In this document: positions 16,071 through 23,019 of the stretch, one piece after another
How positions within the stretch are numbered: position 1 is the first letter of the stretch
How the letters are laid out: every line of letters starts with the position of its first letter
Assembly: GCA_900552655.1 (NCBI GenBank)
Contig: USAE01000004.1
Location: 1 to 49,088, forward strand
From: an uncultured Clostridium sp.
GTDB lineage: Bacteria; Bacillota; Clostridia; TANB77; CAG-508
DNA length: 49,088 nucleotides
Direction: 5' to 3'
Translations under genes and position numbers: made by a program
The notes under the pieces: generated by a model
What the model was told of the DNA's origin: nothing
What the model saw: the letters and a program-made list of their open reading frames with translations, nothing else
The model's database searches: none

Positions 16071-16904
16071 CTATTTAAATCCTTTTCCTAAAACTTCTCT
16101 TGCATTTGCTATAATTATAAAAGCTTCTTTATCATTCCTTTTTACAATTTGTTTTATCTTTAATATATCTCCTCTTCCAGTGGCACACATTAAAATTAAT
16201 CTATTTTCATCTTTAAACATTCCTTTACCATATAGTCCTGTTGTTCCTCTTTTTATAATATTACCAATCTCTTTAGATATTGTATCATTTTTCTTTGATA
16301 TAATAAATATTAATTTTGAAAAATTTGTTCCTTCTACAATGATGTCAATTACCTTTCCCATTATGATAATCGCTATTGCTGAGTATAATCCAATTTCTAT
16401 TTCTTTAAAAATAATTACATTTAATAGTACAATAGCAGAATCTATTGCCATGATAAGTGTACTAGTTTTAATATTAAAATTATATGTTTTAATTATGTTG
16501 CTAATTAATTCTGTCCCCCCAGTACTTGCATTAGCATTTAAAACTAGTCCTGTTCCAATTCCTAAAAATATACCTCCATATAAGCTAGACAAGAACTCAT
16601 CTGTTGTTAGTATGGGTATCTTATCTAATAGGTCTATAAATATCGAATATAACACTGCGCCAATAATAGAATTTGCTAGTATCCTTTTTCCTAATCTATA
16701 AAATGTAAAAATTAATATCGGAATATTTATTATAATATTAATAGTTCCTAATGGAATCTTAAATAAATAATATAAAATTGTAGCTATTCCAGTTACTCCA
16801 CCTGTAGAAAATTTATTTGGTAGTAAAAAGACAGATGTTCCTATCGCCATAATTAGACATCCTAATATTATAATAATCATATTCTTAAAATAACTTTTTA
16901 TCAT
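16071..16904 (-). CDS. YitT family membrane protein (DUF161 plus DUF2179)
   Basis: A multi-pass inner-membrane protein of unproven function. About five hydrophobic helices fill residues 10-190, with the typical Phe-Ser-Thr-Gly-Gly-Val-Thr-Gly-Ile-Ala after the first helix and Ser-Thr-Gly-Gly-Thr-Glu-Leu in the middle. The cytoplasmic C-terminal DUF2179 domain (about 210-277) has Arg-Gly-Thr-Thr-Gly-Leu-Tyr-Gly. I start at ATG 16904; an upstream GTG at 16913 is part of the ribosome site AGGTGAT. That AGG is also the last part of a 12-bp hairpin (16913-16940), which may control translation. The OGG gene follows 9 bases after its stop. Confidence 0.9.
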   Translation of the reverse strand: MIKSYFKNMIIIILGCLIMAIGTSVFLLPNKFSTGGVTGIATILYYLFKIPLGTINIIINIPILIFTFYRLGKRILANSIIGAVLYSIFIDLLDKIPILTTDEFLSSLYGGIFLGIGTGLVLNANASTGGTELISNIIKTYNFNIKTSTLIMAIDSAIVLLNVIIFKEIEIGLYSAIAIIIMGKVIDIIVEGTNFSKLIFIISKKNDTISKEIGNIIKRGTTGLYGKGMFKDENRLILMCATGRGDILKIKQIVKRNDKEAFIIIANAREVLGKGFK

Positions 16905-16912
16905 AAAAATCA

Positions 16913-16940
16913 CCTATATTACAATTATTTGTAATATAGG
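16913..16940 (-). promoter_or_regulatory. 12-bp hairpin covering the YitT ribosome site
   Basis: CCTATATTACAA pairs perfectly with TTGTAATATAGG around a TTAT loop. On the minus strand the last bases of the stem, AGG, form the Shine-Dalgarno core of the YitT gene. A short U run follows, so it may instead be an attenuator or terminator of the upstream gene. Confidence 0.6.
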
Positions 16941-16950
16941 CAAATTTATT

Positions 16951-17901
16951 CTAATTATCATTTTCTTCTAAAAAGTCTGTATATGTTTTTAATATCTTCA
17001 TTTTATAATCAAATCTCTTCATTTTATTATTTACAATGACATTTAGCTTGACATCATATACTTCTTCTAATTGTTCTAAATTCTTATTATTTAGTCCTTT
17101 AACATCATCTGCATCTTCTTTATTTACTTCTATATCTACTTCTTTTACTTTTACATTATATGATTTTATCATCTCTATTATTTTTTCATACCAAACCTCA
17201 GTAGCAACTAATCTTCTAAATTGACTTATAGGCATTTCTTCTATATATTGTTTATCTTCTCCAATAGATATTCTTTCTACTTTATATAATTTTAATAATT
17301 CTATAATTTCTTTTATTCTTTCTACTAATTGAACTTTAGATAATGGTATGAATTCTTCTTTTTCATATAAATTTTTAACATTTCTATTATAATCTAAATT
17401 GCATGGAATTAATGATATTTCCATTGGCTTTAACTTCATAACTTTTTTTATAGTATTTAAGTCATCTACTAATGTACTTTCTGGAAGTCCTATTGTTATT
17501 TTAGCACTTACAGATATCCAATAATGCTTTATAATATTTGCTACTTTTTTTATTGTTTCGAAATCATAATCTGCCCCAATATTTTTTAATATATAATCAT
17601 TTGAAGATTCTATATTTAGCTCTATTTCTTTTACTTTATATTTTTTTAAAAGTTTCAAATTATTTTTATCTATGCTGTCTGGGTCAGATGTTATTTTTAT
17701 TCCAAATATCTTATATTCTTTTATTAGCTTATTTAATTCTGTAAGTATTTCCTTTTGCTTTTCTATATTAATACTTGTAAAATCTTTATTCTTTATTTGC
17801 AAAATCTTCTTAGCATGCACATTATTTTCCATTTTCTTAATTATTTCATCATTATTTTTTATACTATCTATTTCTATCGGAATATATACTTTTTCTTTCA
17901 T
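16951..17901 (-). CDS. Elp3/YhcC-like radical SAM protein lacking the cluster cysteines
   Basis: In many Clostridia rnc is followed by a radical SAM gene with an Elp3-like core. This 316-residue product follows that pattern: Phe-Thr-x-Ile-x-Ile-Glu-Lys-Gln-Lys-Glu, Ile-Thr-Ser-Asp-Pro-Asp-Ser-Ile-Asp in place of Ser-Thr-Arg-Pro-Asp-Tyr-Ile-Asp, Glu-Leu-Asn-Ile-Glu-Ser-Ser, and Ile-Gly-Leu-Pro-Glu-Ser-Thr. The N-terminus, however, has no Cys-x3-Cys-x2-Cys motif and no Gly-Gly-Ser/Gly-Gly-Glu SAM loop. The only Cys is in Ile-Pro-Cys-Asn far downstream. It cannot hold the usual [4Fe-4S] cluster, so it is probably a pseudoenzyme. ATG 17901 follows GGAGG; the upstream TTG lies in that site. It starts 14 bases after rnc. 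Confidence 0.75.
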   Translation of the reverse strand: MKEKVYIPIEIDSIKNNDEIIKKMENNVHAKKILQIKNKDFTSINIEKQKEILTELNKLIKEYKIFGIKITSDPDSIDKNNLKLLKKYKVKEIELNIESSNDYILKNIGADYDFETIKKVANIIKHYWISVSAKITIGLPESTLVDDLNTIKKVMKLKPMEISLIPCNLDYNRNVKNLYEKEEFIPLSKVQLVERIKEIIELLKLYKVERISIGEDKQYIEEMPISQFRRLVATEVWYEKIIEMIKSYNVKVKEVDIEVNKEDADDVKGLNNKNLEQLEEVYDVKLNVIVNNKMKRFDYKMKILKTYTDFLEENDN

Positions 17902-17915
17902 CTTTTCCTCCAATA

Positions 17916-18584
17916 TTATATCTGCTCCATAGCTTTCTTAGCAGCTTCCATTTCTGCTGATTTTTTTGATGTTCCCTTTCCTGTAGCTAATTGTTTTCCA
18001 TTGCATCTAACCTCTGCTTCAAATATTTTATTATGGTCCGGACCAGTTTCTTTTAAGATATTATATTCTATATTTACATTTCCTTTATGTTGCAATTTTT
18101 CTTGTAAAACTGTTTTATAATCTTTTAATCCTACATTTTGGCTTGCTATTTTTATTTCTTCTGCTAAATTGCTAATTATAAATTCTTTTGCTGGTTCTAA
18201 TCCTCCATCTAGAAATATTGCTGCAATAATGGCTTCTACACTATCTGCTAATATGGCTTCATTTTTATTACCATTATTTGATATTTCACTTCTTCCTAAA
18301 TATAAAAACTTACCAAAATTATGCTTTGTAGCTATTTTGTATAAACTCTTTTCACAAACTACGCTGGCTCTAACTTTTGTCATCTCACCTTCATTTAACT
18401 TACTATAGTTTTCGTATAAAAAGTTGCTAGATATAAATTCTAATATACTATCACCTAAAAATTCTAATTTTTCGTTGCTAGTAACCTTCTTTTCGTAGGC
18501 ATATGATGTATGTGTTAGTGCTGTTTTTAATAAGCTTTTATCTTTAAATATATATCCTATATTGTTTTCAAATTCTTGTAACAT
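17916..18584 (-). CDS. rnc: Ribonuclease III
   Basis: Cuts double-stranded RNA in rRNA maturation and mRNA control. The catalytic signature Asn-Glu-Lys-Leu-Glu-Phe-Leu-Gly-Asp-Ser-Ile (about 37-47) includes Glu41 and Asp45. The second acidic pair Asp-Ser-Val-Glu-Ala lies near residue 117. A C-terminal dsRNA-binding domain (about 153-222) has Tyr-Lys-Thr-Val-Leu-Gln-Glu and the Gly-Lys-Gly-Thr-Ser-Lys-Lys-Ser-Ala-Glu RNA-contact loop. At 222 residues the length is typical. It leads the short operon with the radical-SAM-like gene; the ribosome site is GGGGG. Confidence 0.96.
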   Translation of the reverse strand: MLQEFENNIGYIFKDKSLLKTALTHTSYAYEKKVTSNEKLEFLGDSILEFISSNFLYENYSKLNEGEMTKVRASVVCEKSLYKIATKHNFGKFLYLGRSEISNNGNKNEAILADSVEAIIAAIFLDGGLEPAKEFIISNLAEEIKIASQNVGLKDYKTVLQEKLQHKGNVNIEYNILKETGPDHNKIFEAEVRCNGKQLATGKGTSKKSAEMEAAKKAMEQI

Positions 18585-18651
18585 AATTTACCCCCTAAGA
18601 TGTTTATATTATATAACATTTTATAGTTTTTGCAAGTAAGTAAGAAAAAAA

Positions 18652-18682
18652 TACAGCGAATGTTAATTTTATAACATTCGCT
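18652..18682 (-). terminator. Terminator of the 18688-19737 coiled-coil gene
   Basis: AGCGAATGTTA pairs with TAACATTCGCT (18655-18665 and 18672-18682); on the minus strand a U-rich run follows. Confidence 0.85.
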
Positions 18683-18687
18683 TTCTA

Positions 18688-19737
18688 TTATCTTCCTTCA
18701 TTTAATAAGTCTAAATTTTCACTTTTTTCTTGTATCTTTGTTTGTAAACTTTCTTTTATATTTCTGTCAGTATTTTTTAATTTTTCAATTGTTAATTTCT
18801 TTTGCTCTCTTCCATAATCTACTATTCTCTTTACTCCCTTTTCTATATTTTGTGGTGCATTAACAATTCCTTTTCCTACTTTTACTGAAAAATCACGAGC
18901 TTTCTCTGTATACTCTTTTCTCTTCTCTGATAATTCTTCTTTTATTGGCTCTATTTTATTTTCTTTTATATTAACTGCTTTCTCTGCAATTTTATCTACA
19001 ACATTATGTTTAAAGTTCTTTGCCTTAGGTGTAAATCTTGCCACAATTTTTTGCCATAAACTTTGCTTTTGTATTTTTGCTAATGAAGTTTCTTTATTTT
19101 CTAATAAATCATTTAACTTTTCATCTCGTTTTGATGCTAACTCCTCTAGTCTTATATCATATTCATTAATTATTTCTGTTAAATCTTTTTTCATCTCTTC
19201 TTTAGATTCTAGATTCTTTCTATCTTTTGCTGTTGGGTCCTGACTTTGTAATGTTTTTAATTCTTCTGCTAAAGCTGTTAATTTTTCTGGATCACCTGCA
19301 TTTTGTTTTATTTCTTTTTCTTTTGCTTTTACATTTTGTTTCCATTCCATGTATTCTGGTGTCTTCATTGTTTCTTTTATTTTAGAAGAAATTTCTTTCA
19401 TCTCGCATACTGTATCTATATCCATTTGTTGCCAAGAATCTTGTTCTTCCATAGTCTCTAAATAACATTTTTCGTATTCATTCATGGCTTCTTCTACAGC
19501 ATTCTTATATTCTTCTATAGCTTTATTAGCATCTTCTATATTTTGAGAATATTTTTCTGCTTCTCCTTCAGCATATTCTTTAAATTCGTTCATTCTTTTT
19601 TTAATAGCATCCTTTTGTCTATTTCTAAATAAAGCAGCTTTTACTAATTTAGTTTGAGCTTGTATAGTTGCTAATTTTATTAATAATTGAGCAATATTTT
19701 TTTGTTTTGGCTCTGTTACATCTTTTCTTTCACTCAT
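18688..19737 (-). CDS. Unknown 349-residue coiled-coil protein
   Basis: I do not recognise this protein. It is highly charged and almost wholly helical: long Lys/Glu coiled coils over about residues 30-235, then a segment with Leu-Trp-Gln-Lys-Ile-Val-Ala-Arg-Phe followed by basic amphipathic helices, including Val-Gly-Lys-Gly-Ile-Val-Asn. There is no signal peptide or transmembrane helix. It starts 15 bases after a 55-residue small gene and ends in its own terminator. A similar module order (small acidic ORF, long coiled coil, Arg-Phe-Phe plus Gly-Lys-Gly-Ile-x-Asn patch) recurs at 27351-28793. That suggests a lineage-specific family, perhaps a cytoskeletal, membrane-associated or secreted effector-like protein. 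Function unknown. Confidence 0.75.
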   Translation of the reverse strand: MSERKDVTEPKQKNIAQLLIKLATIQAQTKLVKAALFRNRQKDAIKKRMNEFKEYAEGEAEKYSQNIEDANKAIEEYKNAVEEAMNEYEKCYLETMEEQDSWQQMDIDTVCEMKEISSKIKETMKTPEYMEWKQNVKAKEKEIKQNAGDPEKLTALAEELKTLQSQDPTAKDRKNLESKEEMKKDLTEIINEYDIRLEELASKRDEKLNDLLENKETSLAKIQKQSLWQKIVARFTPKAKNFKHNVVDKIAEKAVNIKENKIEPIKEELSEKRKEYTEKARDFSVKVGKGIVNAPQNIEKGVKRIVDYGREQKKLTIEKLKNTDRNIKESLQTKIQEKSENLDLLNEGR

Positions 19738-19752
19738 TGTACATCCCCCTTA

Positions 19753-19920
19753 TTATCTTTCTTCTAAATCACTTTTTATTGTATCTTCTATTTCTCTTTT
19801 TATCTCTTTTTCTTCTTGATCCAATTTTGCTAATAGCTTTTCTAATTTATCTATACTACTTATATCATCTAAATCATATATCTCTCCATTATGTACAATT
19901 TTCCCTAATTTTTCTTGCAT
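19753..19920 (-). CDS. Small 55-residue acidic helical protein paired with the coiled-coil gene
   Basis: The frame runs from ATG 19920 (AGGGTGATTTT upstream) to TAA at 19753, followed within 15 bases by the GGGGG ribosome site and ATG of the coiled-coil gene. After Met-Gln-Glu-Lys-Leu-Gly it has Gly-Glu-Ile-Tyr-Asp-Leu-Asp-Asp, then a heptad-like Lys/Glu/Leu helix. It has a promoter of its own upstream. It may be a partner or leader for the larger protein. No known family recognised. Confidence 0.65.
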   Translation of the reverse strand: MQEKLGKIVHNGEIYDLDDISSIDKLEKLLAKLDQEEKEIKREIEDTIKSDLEER

Positions 19921-19970
19921 AAAATCACCCTTTTACATAATATTTTGTATATATTATATATTTTTTGTGT

Positions 19971-19998
19971 ATTATAGTACATAACATTAGCATTACAA
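19971..19998 (-). promoter_or_regulatory. Promoter of the small ORF/coiled-coil pair
   Basis: TTGTAA (19993-19998) and TATAAT (19971-19976) on the minus strand with a 16-base spacer. Confidence 0.55.
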
Positions 19999-20093
19999 TT
20001 ATATTTATTTTTTATTACAAATAAGCATATCTAAAATTTTCTAACAAATATAAATTATAAGAAAATATAAGGCACACAATAATTTTTTACTAA

Positions 20094-20149
20094 ATAAAAA
20101 GCGAATACGAAATTTTCTAATATTTGCTAATAGAAAATTTTGCATTCGC
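20094..20149 (-). terminator. Terminator of plsX-acpP
   Basis: A long two-part stem: GCGAAT with ATTCGC (20101-20106, 20144-20149) and AAATTTTCTA with TAGAAAATTT (20110-20119, 20131-20140), followed on the minus strand by a run of Us. Confidence 0.85.
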
Positions 20150-20172
20150 CTTTTATATTTTAATATGTTCAA

Positions 20173-20412
20173 TTATGCATTATCTTTTATATAGTCTACT
20201 ACGTCGCTAACTGTAACGATTTTTTCAGCATCTTCATCTGGAATTTCCATATCGAATTCTTCCTCCAATGCCATAATTAATTCTACTATATCTAAAGAAT
20301 CTGCTCCTAAGTCATCTATGAAAGATGCTTCCATTGTTACAGATGTTTCTGCAACTCCTAATTGTTCAACTATTATTTTCTTTACTTTTTCAAATATTTC
20401 TTCTTGGTTCAT
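20173..20412 (-). CDS. acpP: Acyl carrier protein
   Basis: Carries growing acyl chains in fatty-acid synthesis on 4'-phosphopantetheine. The attachment Ser39 is in Leu-Gly-Ala-Asp-Ser-Leu-Asp. The protein is acidic, 79 residues, with the normal four-helix layout and Asp-Ala-Glu-Lys-Ile-Val-Thr-Val near the end. It lies about 70 bases downstream of plsX and shares its transcript, with a strong terminator behind it. Confidence 0.97.
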   Translation of the reverse strand: MNQEEIFEKVKKIIVEQLGVAETSVTMEASFIDDLGADSLDIVELIMALEEEFDMEIPDEDAEKIVTVSDVVDYIKDNA

Positions 20413-20483
20413 TTAACTATGTACACCTCCTCTCACATATTTTTTTATTACTGACTAAACAATAATATATTGTATTAAAAATG

Positions 20484-21524
20484 TCAAGCATTATTTTCCT
20501 TTTGCTTTAAAAATTCTTCTGTCATCTTTTCTACTGCCCTATTTTGTACAAATTTTTCTGCTTGAATTATTGTATATTCAAACAATTTCTCGTCACTACT
20601 TCCATGTGCTTTAACAACAGGTTTTTTTACTCCTAAGAATAAAGCTCCACCATATATTTTATAGTCCATAGTCTTTGCAAATCTATTTATTGCAGGTAAA
20701 CATGGTATGCTTCCTATCTTTGATAAAATATTGCGTTTTAAACTATCTGATAATGAAACCTTTACTAATTTACCAAGTCCTTCTGTTGTTTTTAAGAAAA
20801 TATTTCCTGTAAAGCCATCTGTTACAACTGCATTAACTTTACCAGAAAAAGCATCTCTGCCTTCTATATTTCCAATAAAATTTATTCCAAGTTCTGGTGA
20901 TTTCTCTTTTAATAATTCATATGATGATTTTGTTAATTCATTCCCTTTTGTTTCTTCTGTTCCTATATTTAAAAGTCCTATTGCTGGTTTTTCTATTCCA
21001 AATGTATTTTTTAAATATATAGATGCCATTTGCGCAAATTGTAATAAATTTATTGGCTTACAGTTTGTATTAGATCCACAATCCATTAATAGTAATTGGC
21101 TTTTATATGCTGGAAGTATTCCTGCTAATGCGGGTCTATCTATTCCTTTTATTCTTCCTACAAGTAATGTTGCCCCTGTTAATAAAGCTCCTGAATTTCC
21201 TGCAGAAATAAATACATCTCCCTTACCTTCTTTTAATAGATTAAATCCTACAACCATAGAAGAATCTTTTTTATGTTTTATTGCCATTGTAGGTGTATCT
21301 TCCATTTCTATTGTTTCTGTTGCATTATATATTTTTAATCTTGGAGAAATATCTGATAGTTTCTCTTTATTATATAATTCTTTTACTCTACTATTAATAA
21401 CATCTTCTTTTCCTATTAATAATATTTCTGTTGAGTTGCTTACTTCTTTAACTGCCTTTACAGCTCCTTTTATATTGGCATCTGGTGCATTATCTCCACC
21501 CATTGCATCTAGCAGTATAATCAT
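20484..21524 (-). CDS. plsX: Phosphate acyltransferase PlsX
   Basis: Makes acyl-phosphate from acyl-ACP, the first committed step of phospholipid synthesis in most Gram-positives. It opens Leu-Leu-Asp-Ala-Met-Gly-Gly-Asp-Asn-Ala-Pro and has Ala-Gly-Asn-Ser-Gly-Ala-Leu, Met-Asp-Cys-Gly-Ser-Asn and a late Gly-Ala-x-Phe-Leu-Gly-Val. At 346 residues its length is right. The start is ATG 21524; the upstream TTG lies in the GGAGG ribosome site. It is followed by acpP, its acyl donor partner. It probably binds the membrane peripherally. Confidence 0.96.
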   Translation of the reverse strand: MIILLDAMGGDNAPDANIKGAVKAVKEVSNSTEILLIGKEDVINSRVKELYNKEKLSDISPRLKIYNATETIEMEDTPTMAIKHKKDSSMVVGFNLLKEGKGDVFISAGNSGALLTGATLLVGRIKGIDRPALAGILPAYKSQLLLMDCGSNTNCKPINLLQFAQMASIYLKNTFGIEKPAIGLLNIGTEETKGNELTKSSYELLKEKSPELGINFIGNIEGRDAFSGKVNAVVTDGFTGNIFLKTTEGLGKLVKVSLSDSLKRNILSKIGSIPCLPAINRFAKTMDYKIYGGALFLGVKKPVVKAHGSSDEKLFEYTIIQAEKFVQNRAVEKMTEEFLKQKENNA

Positions 21525-21603
21525 TTTTATTTCCTCCAATTAGTAAATTTTGACTTATTTATTTTATTATTTCTTACCTAAAAAAGCAATACTTTCTGAC
21601 CAA

Positions 21604-21644
21604 ATAGTACAGAAACTTCTTCCATTAAGGAAGTTTCATACTAT
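21604..21644. repeat. Palindromic hairpin, copy 2 of a two-copy motif
   Basis: An outer ATAGTA/TACTAT and an inner GAAACTTC/GAAGTTTC stem. The left side shares 15 of 16 bases (TAGTACAGAAA[C/G]TTCT) with the hairpin at 15137. Like that copy it lies just beyond a terminator and upstream of the next gene. Confidence 0.5.
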
Positions 21645-21675
21645 AAAAAAAGAAGTACATCTTTAAAAGATGTAC
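21645..21675 (-). terminator. Terminator of the str operon (after tuf)
   Basis: GTACATCTTT pairs with AAAGATGTAC (21655-21664, 21666-21675; loop formed by opening the top pairs). On the minus strand TTCTTTTTTT follows. Confidence 0.85.
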
Positions 21676-21693
21676 CCCCATATATTATTAATA

Positions 21694-22896
21694 TTATTCA
21701 GCTATTTTAGCAACAACACCTGAACCAACTGTTCTTCCACCTTCACGAATAGCGAATCTTAATCCTTCTTCCATAGCGATTGGTGTAATTAATTCGATTT
21801 CCATATCGATGTTGTCTCCTGGCATAACCATTTCTGTTCCAGCAGGTAATTCGATAACACCTGTAACGTCTGTTGTTCTGAAATAGAATTGTGGTCTGTA
21901 TCCGTTAAAGAATGGTGTATGTCTTCCACCTTCTTCTTTAGTTAATACGTATACTTGTGCAGAGAATTTTGTATGTGGATGTATTGATCCTGGTTTAGAT
22001 AATACTTGTCCTCTTTCGATATCTGTTCTTTGAACACCTCTTAAAAGAACACCAATGTTATCTCCAGCTTCTGCTTGGTCTAATAATTTTCTGAACATTT
22101 CTACACCAGTAACAACTGATTTTTTCTTTTCGTCAGATAATCCTACGATTTCAACTTCGTCAGAAACTTTAACTTCTCCTCTTTCTACTCTACCTGTAGC
22201 AACTGTTCCTCTACCTGTTATAGAGAATATATCTTCTATAGGCATTAAGAATGGTTGGTCTACTGGTCTTTCTGGTGTTGGGATATAACTATCTACAGCA
22301 TCCATTAATTCTTTAATTGGAGCATATGTAGCGTCTTCTGGATCTTTAGAAGTACATTCTAATACTTTTAAAGAAGATCCTTTTACTACTGGAATATCGT
22401 CTCCTGGGAAACCATATTCTGTTAATAAGTCTCTAACTTCCATTTCTACTAAGTCTAATAATTCTGGGTCGTCTACCATATCACATTTGTTTAAGTAAAC
22501 AACGATGTATTTAACACCAACTTGTCTTGCAAGTAAGATGTGTTCTCTTGTTTGAGGCATTGGTCCATCAGCTGCTGAAACAACTAATATAGCACCATCC
22601 ATTTGTGCTGCACCTGTAATCATGTTTTTAACGTAGTCTGCGTGTCCTGGGCAGTCAACGTGTGCATAGTGTCTTGTTTCTGTTTCATACTCAACGTGAG
22701 CTGTGTTAATTGTGATTCCTCTTTCTCTTTCTTCTGGAGCTCTATCGATTTCATCATATGCTTCGAAGTTAGCTCTTCCCATTAATGATAAATATTTTGT
22801 AATAGCTGCTGTTGTTGTTGTTTTACCATGGTCAACGTGTCCGATTGTACCAATGTTAACGTGTGGCTTTGATCTAACAAATTTTTCTTTAGCCAT
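21694..22896 (-). CDS. tuf: Elongation factor Tu
   Basis: GTPase that brings aminoacyl-tRNA to the ribosome. It has the P-loop Gly-His-Val-Asp-His-Gly-Lys-Thr-Thr, switch II Asp-Cys-Pro-Gly-His-Ala-Asp-Tyr, guanine motif Asn-Lys-Cys-Asp and the domain 2-3 sequence Gly-Arg-Gly-Thr-Val-Ala-Thr-Gly-Arg-Val-Glu. At 400 residues it is full length. It is the last gene of the rpsL-rpsG-fusA-tuf operon, about 120 bases after fusA, and is followed by a terminator. Confidence 0.98.
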   Translation of the reverse strand: MAKEKFVRSKPHVNIGTIGHVDHGKTTTTAAITKYLSLMGRANFEAYDEIDRAPEERERGITINTAHVEYETETRHYAHVDCPGHADYVKNMITGAAQMDGAILVVSAADGPMPQTREHILLARQVGVKYIVVYLNKCDMVDDPELLDLVEMEVRDLLTEYGFPGDDIPVVKGSSLKVLECTSKDPEDATYAPIKELMDAVDSYIPTPERPVDQPFLMPIEDIFSITGRGTVATGRVERGEVKVSDEVEIVGLSDEKKKSVVTGVEMFRKLLDQAEAGDNIGVLLRGVQRTDIERGQVLSKPGSIHPHTKFSAQVYVLTKEEGGRHTPFFNGYRPQFYFRTTDVTGVIELPAGTEMVMPGDNIDMEIELITPIAMEEGLRFAIREGGRTVGSGVVAKIAE

Positions 22897-23019
22897 TTTT
22901 ATTCCTCCTTTAAATTTTTGAGATTTTAATCTCTATATTTTATTTTGTTTTTGACGCATTTATTTTACGAAATTCATTGTATACTATAATCTGTAAAAAA
23001 TCAAGTATATTGCTAAATA

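Noticed and set aside
20707..21543. Long plus-strand frame opposite plsX
   Set aside because: It mirrors plsX codons, lacks a start signal and shows no family motif.
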